A stretch of 64,000 nt of DNA from Mesobacillus subterraneus (lineage in GTDB: Bacteria > Bacillota > Bacilli > Bacillales > Cytobacillaceae), in NCBI RefSeq assembly GCF_020524355.2, contig NZ_CP129019.1, positions 3,596,001 through 3,660,000 on the forward strand, read 5' to 3'. A program made the translations under genes and the position numbers. Below the pieces are notes generated by a model that saw nothing but the letters and a program-made list of their open reading frames with translations, did no database searches and was not told the origin of the DNA. This document shows, in pieces, positions 17,761 to 26,232 of this stretch (position 1 is its first letter; each line of letters starts with the position of its first letter).

Positions 17761-19165
17761 ACTGATCCACCACATTTTCGTATAATTGTTGATAACTATT
17801 AATGAATTTTGTTTCTGTATACTTCATCTGGACCCGTGCTCGCCCGGCCCGGCCCATTTGATTTCGCAACTGGGCGGATTCACAAAGTTCGGATATGCGA
17901 TTGGCCAATTCAACATAGTGCATAACAGGCACAACGAATCCAGCCTTCTCTTTATCCTCGCCAGTTCCATAAATTATCTCTTTACAGCTGCCAACATCTG
18001 TTGTGACATAGGGAATTCCCATTGCCAAACCTTCGAGAATTGCTAACGGCTGCCCTTCGCTAATGCTTGATAATACAAGCACATCCACTTCTGAGAGATA
18101 GTCCTGGATTTTTACCGCTCCAGTAAACTCGATATCTGCCAACTCGAGAGCATCAGCTAATTGCAGGCATTCATGATAATATCCCTCATCCTCTTCCACT
18201 GGTCCCATAATCAGAAATTTAGCACGAGGATGCTTCTGCTTCACGAGGGCGAAGCTTTGGATCATTGTTTTGATATCCTTGATCGGTACCAGACGGACAA
18301 TGGCCCCAATTGTAAAATCTGTTTTGTCCATATGATGTTTCGGCGCTGCATCTGGCAGCTGCACTCCATTGGAGATGATTTGAGTCTTCGCTTCCTTGCA
18401 CCCTAATGCTATTTGTATCTGTCTGTTTTTTTCAAACAAGGAAACGACAGGATCGGCAAAAGTATAGGCAGCAGCAGACATGGAATAAAAATACTGAATC
18501 CACAAGTCTTTTAGATAGCCCTTAATCCAAGATGCCTTGATGATTTCCTCTTCCCTTTCCCTTGTATAAATTCCATGCTCGGTCAAAATATATGGCTTGT
18601 CCCTAAAAAAAGCGGCTATGCTTCCTGCAACTCCGCCATATCCGGTGGAGACACTATGATACACATCGGCTTGGGGTGGAGGATGCATAAGCACAACGAA
18701 CAATGGCAGCAGCATCGACCTCATCGTCCAGAACATCTCCGTAAACGGCAAGTGAGCGTATCTCTCAAGACAGACTTCATGGATGATTTCATAGATGTCC
18801 CGGCTCATGATAAATCCCGTTACTTTGTCGATTCGACCGCTTGAGAATAAGGAAAAAATAAGGATCCAGTCGGTGTCCGTTTCATCGAGCAGTGATTTAA
18901 TGACCGCTTTTTCTTCTTCTGTCAGGCCATAACTCTTGCCGAAGGTGCTTTCCCCTGCCTTGAACTCATCAAGGAATACTTCTTCTACCTTGCTTATGTT
19001 TTCGGGGAGCTGATAAGCATAACGGCTTTTTTGTTCCACCTTTGCCCCAATACTATATATGATGAACTCATGCTGCGGCATGGAAGTGACGATCTGCTGG
19101 ATCCAGCTTGAGACGCCACCCAATATATATGGATACGATCCTTCAGCAATCAGGCATATCTTCAT
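17741..19165 (-). CDS. pelF: PelF-like GT4 glycosyltransferase
   Basis: A 474-residue cytoplasmic glycosyltransferase of the PelF group. The N-terminal DUF3492 region opens MKICLIAEGSYPYILGGVSS. The C-terminal GT4 domain has TIGAIVRLVPIKDIKTMIQS, FLIMGPVEEDEGYYHEC and the EX7E motif in SEGQPLAILEGLAMG. PelF polymerises an N-acetylhexosamine nucleotide sugar into Pel. The ATG overlaps the stop of the deacetylase gene (ATGA) and the 3' end overlaps pelG, so expression is coupled. Confidence 0.93.
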   Translation of the reverse strand: MKICLIAEGSYPYILGGVSSWIQQIVTSMPQHEFIIYSIGAKVEQKSRYAYQLPENISKVEEVFLDEFKAGESTFGKSYGLTEEEKAVIKSLLDETDTDWILIFSLFSSGRIDKVTGFIMSRDIYEIIHEVCLERYAHLPFTEMFWTMRSMLLPLFVVLMHPPPQADVYHSVSTGYGGVAGSIAAFFRDKPYILTEHGIYTREREEEIIKASWIKGYLKDLWIQYFYSMSAAAYTFADPVVSLFEKNRQIQIALGCKEAKTQIISNGVQLPDAAPKHHMDKTDFTIGAIVRLVPIKDIKTMIQSFALVKQKHPRAKFLIMGPVEEDEGYYHECLQLADALELADIEFTGAVKIQDYLSEVDVLVLSSISEGQPLAILEGLAMGIPYVTTDVGSCKEIIYGTGEDKEKAGFVVPVMHYVELANRISELCESAQLRNQMGRAGRARVQMKYTETKFINSYQQLYENVVDQYGRSRF

Positions 19166-20997
19166 GGCGTTCTCCTAAATTCTACTGTTGTCTTGGCAGA
19201 GTCTGTCGTGATGGCATACACATGCTCATCAATTTCCTTGTACGTTCCATTGGTTACCGAGGATATTCCGTTTTCTGAACGGACAATGAAAGTTAAGTCA
19301 CCCGCAACGAAGTCATTATAAATCGTCATTCCGTTTTCTGTATCCATGATATAGGTTTGTGTTTTCCAATATTCGGAGATTTCCTGTCCAGCTTGTGAAG
19401 CAATCATCGGTCTCAGCCAGGCATGTTTCTTGTATAAATATTTTAAAAAGTTTTGATAGTTTTCATTCATTTTTTCATACGTCCGGTTGAATCTGCGATC
19501 TGGATCCAATACATCATCCGGATGGATAAAATGAGAAAACACTCCGACAGAATTCAGGGAATTGATTAAAGACCAGTACTGGTTATCTTGAATGACATAG
19601 CCTGAGGTGATCCTTGGCAGGTGGATAAAATCTTCATCGGCAATGAACTCTTGTGTGAACGATTTATTTTCTTCACTTGGGAGATAGAGACTTGCAATTA
19701 TACCTACATTTGGCAAAGCCTTTTTAATTGCCTGAAGCCCCTCCTTGCTAATGATATTGGAAGGAGGAACGTACAGATTCTGCTCATAACCGGGGTACAG
19801 TTCCTCGGAATAGGAATCAAGTGTCTTCAGGGATTCTTCCATAGCTGACTGGGATTTCCACACTTTGTAGCCAAGGTCCTTCACATCGTTTTCGTTCAAT
19901 GTCAACGATTGATGGTTATAGCCATGAAAACCGATTTCTCCATCCATCTTGAGCAAATCCCGACCATATCTTATCAAAAGGTTCTTAGTATTATGCAATT
20001 CCAAAGAAAATGGCGGCTCTACATTATTCTGATATGTCTGGATCATCGCACTGGAATATACTACATCATATTTTGCCCCACCCTTTTGAATATCTGCCCA
20101 CCAAACTCGCTGGTAAAAATCCTTCGTTTTCATTTGAAATTCTTTTTGAATCAATGGGTGATTGCCTTCTGGAAACGGAGCAGGAAAATCATCGATGAAT
20201 GCCACTTTTGCATTAAGGACCGGATAGGCATAATTCTCTTTGGTAAGGCTCATGGCAGCGGCTATAATTCCCCTATTATCCTTCGAACCTAGTGACGAAC
20301 CATTAAAAAAAATGAATCTGCCTTTTTCAAAGTCCTGTTTCCACAGCAGAGGAATTCCTTCACCTGTTTCAAGCAAGACATCAAGATCTTGCTGGAGGGA
20401 TAAGGACAAAGAAGAATTCGTAAAGAATCCGCCTTGGAATTCCATCCCTTTGGCGCCGAACAAAACAGAAGAGTTCACCTTTACACCTTCAGTCAACTCA
20501 TAGTCCCCGATTTCATTGATGCCGAGTTTACGATAGATTTGATAGAGCTGGCTGCCAATTTCCGGCCTTATCGCAAAAAACACACTTCCCCCATTCGCTG
20601 CGTAATCCATAAGTTCATTAAAACGATCCATCTGATCTATCATTGAAAAAGCAATCACGATGGTTTCATATCCATTTAATTCCTGTGGCGTATTAGTAAA
20701 GGGCACCACTTCCCAATCCTTTTTCATATACGTGAGGGTCTGCGCAAGATTATCAGCCATTTTAACGCTGTCCTCATTATTTGAGTTGGTGAGAATCAAT
20801 ACCTTTTCCTTCTTTGCTTCAGACAACTCTTCTTCACTCAATCGCTTTTCTTCGTTAGGGGCATTCACAACTGGCCCTTTTTGGCTGTTCAGCAGCAAGA
20901 TGAAGTCTGTCTGGAAAACGCTTAAAACAAGCCCAAACACAAAGACAAATCCAACAATTGCTTTCACAGATGCATGAATGGCGAACTTTTCTTTCAT
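19162..20997 (-). CDS. pelA: PelA-type polysaccharide deacetylase (DUF2194), membrane-anchored
   Basis: A 611-residue protein with one N-terminal anchor (about 14-33). A flavodoxin- or glutamine-amidotransferase-like region (about 65-255) precedes a deacetylase barrel. The likely metal triad is Asp269/Asp270 (FIDDFPAP) with His358 and His362 (GFHGYNHQS), and a later HFIHPDD. This corresponds to the deacetylase half of Pseudomonas PelA, which removes acetyl groups from Pel. No GH114/GH166 hydrolase half is present. It sits between the PelE-like and pelF genes with 9-nt and overlapping junctions. Gram-positive pel operons are known to carry such a hydrolase-free PelA. Confidence 0.88.
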   Translation of the reverse strand: MKEKFAIHASVKAIVGFVFVFGLVLSVFQTDFILLLNSQKGPVVNAPNEEKRLSEEELSEAKKEKVLILTNSNNEDSVKMADNLAQTLTYMKKDWEVVPFTNTPQELNGYETIVIAFSMIDQMDRFNELMDYAANGGSVFFAIRPEIGSQLYQIYRKLGINEIGDYELTEGVKVNSSVLFGAKGMEFQGGFFTNSSLSLSLQQDLDVLLETGEGIPLLWKQDFEKGRFIFFNGSSLGSKDNRGIIAAAMSLTKENYAYPVLNAKVAFIDDFPAPFPEGNHPLIQKEFQMKTKDFYQRVWWADIQKGGAKYDVVYSSAMIQTYQNNVEPPFSLELHNTKNLLIRYGRDLLKMDGEIGFHGYNHQSLTLNENDVKDLGYKVWKSQSAMEESLKTLDSYSEELYPGYEQNLYVPPSNIISKEGLQAIKKALPNVGIIASLYLPSEENKSFTQEFIADEDFIHLPRITSGYVIQDNQYWSLINSLNSVGVFSHFIHPDDVLDPDRRFNRTYEKMNENYQNFLKYLYKKHAWLRPMIASQAGQEISEYWKTQTYIMDTENGMTIYNDFVAGDLTFIVRSENGISSVTNGTYKEIDEHVYAITTDSAKTTVEFRRTP

Positions 20998-21006
20998 AAA
21001 GACTCC

Positions 21007-21876
21007 TTACTGAGCCAAAACCTCAATTTCTCCAGTCCCGCTGGAGATAGTCTGACTGTTGAACTCCCTAAGCTTATTTATGGTTTTCTCGAAGCTTTCA
21101 CGATCGTTGAGGATGTAATAGACTTTCATCATTGAAAAATATGACTCTTCCTCGTCGGGGAAATATTTAAGAAAACGTTTGGCATCGCTTTTAGCTGAAT
21201 CATAATCTTTCAGTTCTAGCTCATTCTCTATTTTGGCGATATGATGAAGCTTTGCTTCCGGTTCAAGTTGAATGAGTTTTTCCAAACAATCATTGTATTG
21301 ATACATATAGCGCATATTCATTCGCTCTTCAAACAGTCCACTCTTTATATATTCAGATAATGCTTTGGAATAAGCCGATAATATGTCAAGATCATCCGGA
21401 TTTTGCCCGGCTTCATATTCAAGAGTTTGCAGGGATGTCTCAAGCTTTCGTTTCATTTCCTGGATTGCAGCAGCAGCGTAATGAGTTGTCTCCGAATCTT
21501 CATTCTCTAAAGCCTTCTTAAGAATCGAAAGATGATCAATTGAGTAGTCCTTCAATAACCTGATCAGCATCTGTCTTTTTTTCTGATCCTCGTTCAGTAA
21601 TAAGGCATCTGCCAATGGGATTACATCAACCATATCCTCTTCGAAGTAAATTTCGCGCTGATGTTTATTGCGAAGGAGATAATCCATTGACGCCTGGAAA
21701 GGGGTCCCATTCGGTTCAATCTGTCTTCTATCCAATGCCCATATCAAGCCAATGCTGATGAATGGACAAAAAAGCAAGATGATGAAACGCGTTAGAAGCT
21801 GCTTTTTTCCAAATAAAAACCTTAAAATCAGATATATTACTGCCAGCACATAGTACAGGATCAACAGTTTAAACAT
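21007..21876 (-). CDS. pelE: PelE-like membrane protein with helical repeats
   Basis: About 289 residues. Two N-terminal membrane helices (MFKLLILYYVLAVIYLILRF, then a second near 28-48) are followed by a soluble all-helical region with TPR-like spacing (about 90-280), including ESYFSMMKVYYILNDRESF. This is the PelE layout. The frame opens at 21897, but AAAGGA precedes ATG 21876 and gives a short overlap with the PelD gene. PelE binds PelD and helps assemble the synthase. Sequence identity to Pseudomonas PelE is not obvious by eye, so the call rests on architecture and position. Confidence 0.8.
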   Translation of the reverse strand: MFKLLILYYVLAVIYLILRFLFGKKQLLTRFIILLFCPFISIGLIWALDRRQIEPNGTPFQASMDYLLRNKHQREIYFEEDMVDVIPLADALLLNEDQKKRQMLIRLLKDYSIDHLSILKKALENEDSETTHYAAAAIQEMKRKLETSLQTLEYEAGQNPDDLDILSAYSKALSEYIKSGLFEERMNMRYMYQYNDCLEKLIQLEPEAKLHHIAKIENELELKDYDSAKSDAKRFLKYFPDEEESYFSMMKVYYILNDRESFEKTINKLREFNSQTISSGTGEIEVLAQ

Positions 21877-24052
21877 ATTGATGAATTCCTTTGTCATTCA
21901 CTTTCTCTACTTCAATATCCTGGCGTTTAAGCCTCTCAACCACAACATCAACTTCCATCTCGGTGGAATTTGATAGCAGAATGAAGAGCTTTCCTTCCTC
22001 ATCGCTTCCCAAGAAGTCCGTATCACGCAGCTGTGATGAAATTTTCTCGATCACCTGCTTCAGCTCAGGCACCCAGGGAATTTCGAGCAAGGAAAATGGA
22101 ATATTCATTTCTTCCTTCATGTGCTCCCTTTTTTGAATCATTTTCTTGAATACGTCTGGTTTTAAAATACGTGATCCCCTGATATATCTCTGACTGTAGG
22201 TAGCTGTTTCGTATTCATACCCCCGTGATAATGCAGATGAAATCAACCGTGAGATTACTGTGAACAGATTTTCGTAATGCAGCGTCAAAGAGTCGAACCT
22301 TGGTTCATGCAGTTCAATGACCGCAATGACCTTTTCACCGCTAATCACCGGGGCCGCCATCACCGAGGCTTCATTTTCCCAGTCATGGTTCATGAGGACT
22401 TTCTTTTTGCTGATAATCTCTTTATGTAACGGATGACTCATGACAGAGATGGAGCGGGGGACTTCAAAGCTTTTTCCTCCGGATTTTCCCGCTAACCTCA
22501 AGAATTGCTGGCTTTCATTCACATGATAGAGTGCGACCTTATCTACATTCATCAACTTTTCCACAGCTTTGACTGCACCGCTGATCACTTCCACTGATTC
22601 AAGACTATCAAGTGAGGAAATCACCTCAAAAACTTTACCCACACTGTCTTCCGTCTGGAAGATTTGCTGCTGCAGACGATCGTGATTCTGTTTGGTATCG
22701 TGATGGATGGACTCGAGAAACTGATATTTTTCCTTGAGTTCATCCAGATCATCCAGTAACGCTTCCTCCCTGACCCTTCTTCGGTCCATTACATAACCGG
22801 AAACAAGGCCAACAAGCAAAAGAATAGCAAACTGAAAAAGCAAACCATAGTCCGTAAAGATCGAGACGAGTTCTCGCCCATTTGACAGGTTCATTGTAAT
22901 AAGGTGGAAAGTAGCAAGAAGCACAGCAATAAAAGCCTGGCTTTTTCCTAGTAACATTCCAATTATGAAAATATAAACAAGCATGGGATTGATGTGAGTG
23001 ACTGTTTGACTTAGAAACTGGCTGAGAGAGGAGAACAACGCAAAGACAAAGAGGTTCTCGAGGAACGGAAAGTATTGGCTTCTTTTTAATGAAAGAAAAA
23101 GCCGTGAGGGTACTTGCTCCTTCCAGGGATCGCTCTCCTCTTTTCGTTCTCGGTACCAATCGAATGTATTCTTCATCCCTGCCTCAATCGTATACTTAGG
23201 CACCCAATCGATTTCTTCGGTCAGTTTCGAGTGGTCGAGGCATGAATCCTTGATGTCACCCTGTTTTTCTGAAAGATAACTGACTTCCTTAATATCCGTA
23301 AACGTCTGAATGGTTGCAATAAGTTCATTCACACTGGTTTTTGTTTTGCTCGAAAGATTGAAGATTCCTTGAATATTGCTTAGAACGCTTCGATAGATCG
23401 CCTCTGCCACATCCGAAACATAGATAAAGTCTCTGGTTTGTGTTCCGTCACCATAGACAGTCAGGGGCTTATCCTTCATGATATTATTCAAAAAGCAGCT
23501 AATCACGCCGCTTTCACCTTTGGCAGACTGACCTGGCCCATAGACATTGGAAAAACGAAGCACCAATGTATCCAGGCCGAATAATTCATTCCATTTTTCA
23601 GTATAATACTCGCCTGCAAGCTTGTTCAGGCCATAGGGTGATTGCGGAGACAACGGGGCCTCCTCTGGAATCGGCAGTTGAGGATGGTCCCCATAAACAG
23701 CTGCTGAGGAAGCAAACAGGAATTTGCTGACATTGTATTTACTTGAAAGCTCAAGCATGTTCATCAATCCAATAATATTCTGCTTGGCATCGTGAACAGG
23801 ATCTTCAAAGGACTTGCCCACTTCAACCTGTGCCGCTAGGTGAATCACGACATCAAATGGATTAGCTTTGAAAATTTCTTCGCATTTACGATCGGCAATA
23901 TCCAAGATCCAGGCTTTATGACTAAAGGAAATATTTTCTTTCCTACCTGTTGAAAGATCATCAAGAATATATATTTTATGTCCTTCTTTATAAAACCTTT
24001 CAGCAACAGAAGATCCTATAAAACCATATCCACCTGTAATTAACACCCTCAT
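21869..24052 (-). CDS. pelD: fusion of UDP-sugar 4-epimerase (PelX/GalE-like) with PelD c-di-GMP receptor
   Basis: About 727 residues in two parts. Residues 1-310 are an extended SDR epimerase with GGYGFIG and the catalytic YGLNK (in SPYGLNKLAGEYY). About 325-430 contains four membrane helices, then a coiled coil. A GAF domain (about 480-610) and a degenerate GGDEF domain follow. In the last domain the inhibitory-site motif RDTD (codon R at 22025-22027) stands exactly five residues before EEGKLF, which replaces GGDEF. That is the PelD pattern for c-di-GMP binding. The epimerase should supply an N-acetylgalactosamine nucleotide, as PelX does. The start at 24052 follows GGGG; the frame opens at 24067. 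It heads the operon. Confidence 0.9.
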   Translation of the reverse strand: MRVLITGGYGFIGSSVAERFYKEGHKIYILDDLSTGRKENISFSHKAWILDIADRKCEEIFKANPFDVVIHLAAQVEVGKSFEDPVHDAKQNIIGLMNMLELSSKYNVSKFLFASSAAVYGDHPQLPIPEEAPLSPQSPYGLNKLAGEYYTEKWNELFGLDTLVLRFSNVYGPGQSAKGESGVISCFLNNIMKDKPLTVYGDGTQTRDFIYVSDVAEAIYRSVLSNIQGIFNLSSKTKTSVNELIATIQTFTDIKEVSYLSEKQGDIKDSCLDHSKLTEEIDWVPKYTIEAGMKNTFDWYRERKEESDPWKEQVPSRLFLSLKRSQYFPFLENLFVFALFSSLSQFLSQTVTHINPMLVYIFIIGMLLGKSQAFIAVLLATFHLITMNLSNGRELVSIFTDYGLLFQFAILLLVGLVSGYVMDRRRVREEALLDDLDELKEKYQFLESIHHDTKQNHDRLQQQIFQTEDSVGKVFEVISSLDSLESVEVISGAVKAVEKLMNVDKVALYHVNESQQFLRLAGKSGGKSFEVPRSISVMSHPLHKEIISKKKVLMNHDWENEASVMAAPVISGEKVIAVIELHEPRFDSLTLHYENLFTVISRLISSALSRGYEYETATYSQRYIRGSRILKPDVFKKMIQKREHMKEEMNIPFSLLEIPWVPELKQVIEKISSQLRDTDFLGSDEEGKLFILLSNSTEMEVDVVVERLKRQDIEVEKVNDKGIHQYV

Positions 24053-24436
24053 CACAATTCCCCACAATCCAATCTAAATCATCAAACTTCTACAATAAAA
24101 ATACTAGCACAAAAGACCCAGAAGGACATCTGTTATTTCAAACCAATGTGTTCGTGAACTTTCAGGCAACTAGTTTCAGATAAATCCATTGGTTACACTA
24201 GTAAACAGTGAAATAAAAGAAAGAGCAGACGTTTGGCCCGCTCTCTCTTATTGTAATTTATTTGCTCTATAGCACAAAAAATTTGACAATATAAATCCTG
24301 CTTGATTTCCACATAAACCTGGTGTTTGACGAGTTAAGAGTCCACCGTCATGACTGGCTGTCCCTTCATGCTCTATTCAATCTTCTTAAGGACCCTGGGA
24401 CAGCAAGCGGCTTGCCGGCACTCAGCCTTAACAGCT
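24053..24436. other. intergenic region upstream of the pel operon
   Basis: It holds the presumed pel promoter and the end of the AraC gene. A minus-strand hairpin with AGAGAGC/GCTCTTT arms near 24215-24250 may terminate the AraC transcript. An inverted repeat GCAAGCGGCTTGC is at about 24400, and 8-bp arms GCTGTCCC/GGGACAGC surround it. I see no c-di-GMP riboswitch and no convincing sigma-A promoter. Confidence 0.45.
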
Positions 24437-25681
24437 CTACACAAAAATAATCTCCTCGGTTGCCCGGTAGTCCCTCGGTGACAGGCCAACATATTTTTTA
24501 AAAGTCCCGCTGAAGTAGTTAGGGGTGTTGTATCCAAGTTCTTCAGCGATGGCTTCTACGGTGTGGTCGGTGTGGCGAAGCATCCAGACGGCGCGCTGCA
24601 TGCGGACGAAGGTGACATACTCGACGAAGCTTCGTCCGGTTTCTTGTTTGAAAATCCGGCTGAAGTATGGAACGCTGAGATTGATTTGATCGGCAACCTG
24701 CTTGATTGACAAATCCTCCGTACAGTACTGGGAAATGTACTCGAAACACTTTTGAATTTGCATATCCTTCGTGATTTCTTCAAAATAGCGGAGCTGCAGT
24801 CTTTCGTAGGGCGATGTCCGCCTTGCTTTGCAAGCTTCTTTGTACGAATGGTGCAGCATCAGCGGCTCGCGATAGACCGAGCCCACTCCGATATAAAGCT
24901 GAATACCATATTCATTTTCCAAAGAATCAATCGTCTCGAGAATACGTCCCTCTCCCTCTTTCCAATGCTTCACCGAACTAAATTCCGGCGGCACCTGAAG
25001 CAACATTAGCAGATGTTTCCTATAGGAAAGGAAAGTAACCGCAAAACCTGCAAACTTACTTTTTAAAAAATCATGGATGACCATTGACGCCTGCATGCCT
25101 TCTTCCAACCTTTTTGCCGGACAGCGGACGAATCCCTGAATAAAACAGACCGCATTCGGCACAGCTTCCCCCGTCAGGAAAAAGCGGGACTGCAGAAGCT
25201 CTTCCTCTGTCTTCACATCTCCTGATAGCAATCTTCGTAAAAAAGCTTCCCTAAAGGGCAAGGCATTCTGCCCAGCAATTTGCTCCGCATCAAAATGGTG
25301 GAATACTTCCTCATTTTCTGCGAATCTCGTATTCTCACTTTCAATCTCTTCGATCGCCCGTTTTAAGGTGCGTAAAAAAATCCGTTTTTTCACCGATTTG
25401 ACCAGCAGGTAGGTCAGCTTGAATTCGATTGCCAGCGGAGAGGTGTGCAAAAGGGACGGGTCCAGCAGCGGAATGATCCGGCAGCTCTTATTCCGTTTGC
25501 GGAACCGGTGTATTTTTACCCAATCATGCCATTTGTTCACTTCAATAATCGCGATATGTATATCATTCTCTTGGTCGACGAGCTTGCAATCCTCCTGGCA
25601 TTCTTCTAAAATCCAGGCAGCAAGCTTACCGCGCTCTCCTTCATCTTCAATGCCAAGCCAAATGGAAAACAACCATAACAT
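24437..25681 (-). CDS. AraC-family regulator with degenerate N-terminal receiver-like domain
   Basis: A 414-residue YesN-like protein. The C-terminal AraC double helix-turn-helix (about 310-410) includes LSIKQVADQINLSVPYFSRI and EAIAEELGYNTPNYFSGTFK. The N-terminal 130 residues resemble a receiver fold but lack a clear phosphorylatable Asp motif. The middle region is unassigned. AAAGGGG abuts the ATG at 25681, so the TTG three codons in may be the true start. It is divergent from the DUF485/symporter pair, so it probably controls uptake of that substrate (inference). Confidence 0.85.
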   Translation of the reverse strand: MLWLFSIWLGIEDEGERGKLAAWILEECQEDCKLVDQENDIHIAIIEVNKWHDWVKIHRFRKRNKSCRIIPLLDPSLLHTSPLAIEFKLTYLLVKSVKKRIFLRTLKRAIEEIESENTRFAENEEVFHHFDAEQIAGQNALPFREAFLRRLLSGDVKTEEELLQSRFFLTGEAVPNAVCFIQGFVRCPAKRLEEGMQASMVIHDFLKSKFAGFAVTFLSYRKHLLMLLQVPPEFSSVKHWKEGEGRILETIDSLENEYGIQLYIGVGSVYREPLMLHHSYKEACKARRTSPYERLQLRYFEEITKDMQIQKCFEYISQYCTEDLSIKQVADQINLSVPYFSRIFKQETGRSFVEYVTFVRMQRAVWMLRHTDHTVEAIAEELGYNTPNYFSGTFKKYVGLSPRDYRATEEIIFV

Positions 25682-25829
25682 CCCCTTTGTTATTATTCAT
25701 TTCCACGAATAAAAATTTAAATTATATTAAATATTTGTATATTTCTGATAATTTATTGTAAGGTATTGGACAATTCTCTATCGTACAATCAATTTAATCA
25801 TATCATGGCTTGCCTAAAGGAGGGAAATC

Positions 25830-25898
25830 TTGATAACGGGAAAAGCCAAAATATTAACTAGGGGGAATCATATTGGCAGGGGAGTATCGGGAGTATAA
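25830..25898 (+). CDS. possible 22-residue leader peptide
   Basis: A TTG at 25830 preceded by AAAGGAGGG (5-nt gap) opens 22 codons ending TAA at 25898, overlapping the start of the DUF485 gene. The ribosome binding site is better than that of the gene itself, so translational coupling is possible. There is no homology evidence. Confidence 0.25.
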   Translation: MITGKAKILTRGNHIGRGVSGV

Positions 25899-26232
25899 TT
25901 ATGTAGCGGCTGATACAATTGACGTAAGTGAACTTGAGCCGCTTGATCCAGAAACGAAGAAAATCATGAAAAGTGAATTCAGTACTGGCATTAAACTTAC
26001 GCTCTTTTACTATGTATTCATTCTTTCCATTCCTATTTTAAATTGGTATGCAGCAGAGTTCATGTTCTCCCGGATGTGGGGCGGCATGACCTACAGCTGG
26101 TTCTTTACTAGTATTGTCGCCATGGCTATGGCGTTTGTCATTGCTCTCATCCATACGACTTTATATGAGAAACGCCTGAAAAATGAAGCAGAAAAATCCT
26201 CGACTCCTGCTGATGGAAGGAGGATTGGCTGA
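25873..26232 (+). CDS. DUF485 small membrane protein, symporter partner
   Basis: 119 residues starting at TTG 25873, seven nt after AGGGGG. It has a soluble N-terminus, then two membrane helices (about 40-60 and 72-98) with the DUF485 core between. DUF485 proteins are nearly always encoded directly before acetate or monocarboxylate sodium symporters (the yjcH-actP type pair). The stop overlaps the symporter ATG (TGATG). Its exact function in transport is not established. Confidence 0.88.
   Translation: MAGEYREYNYVAADTIDVSELEPLDPETKKIMKSEFSTGIKLTLFYYVFILSIPILNWYAAEFMFSRMWGGMTYSWFFTSIVAMAMAFVIALIHTTLYEKRLKNEAEKSSTPADGRRIG

Noticed and set aside
24053..24436. c-di-GMP riboswitch before the pel operon
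   Set aside because: No GEMM-type conserved core is visible. Control is more simply explained by the PelD RxxD site.
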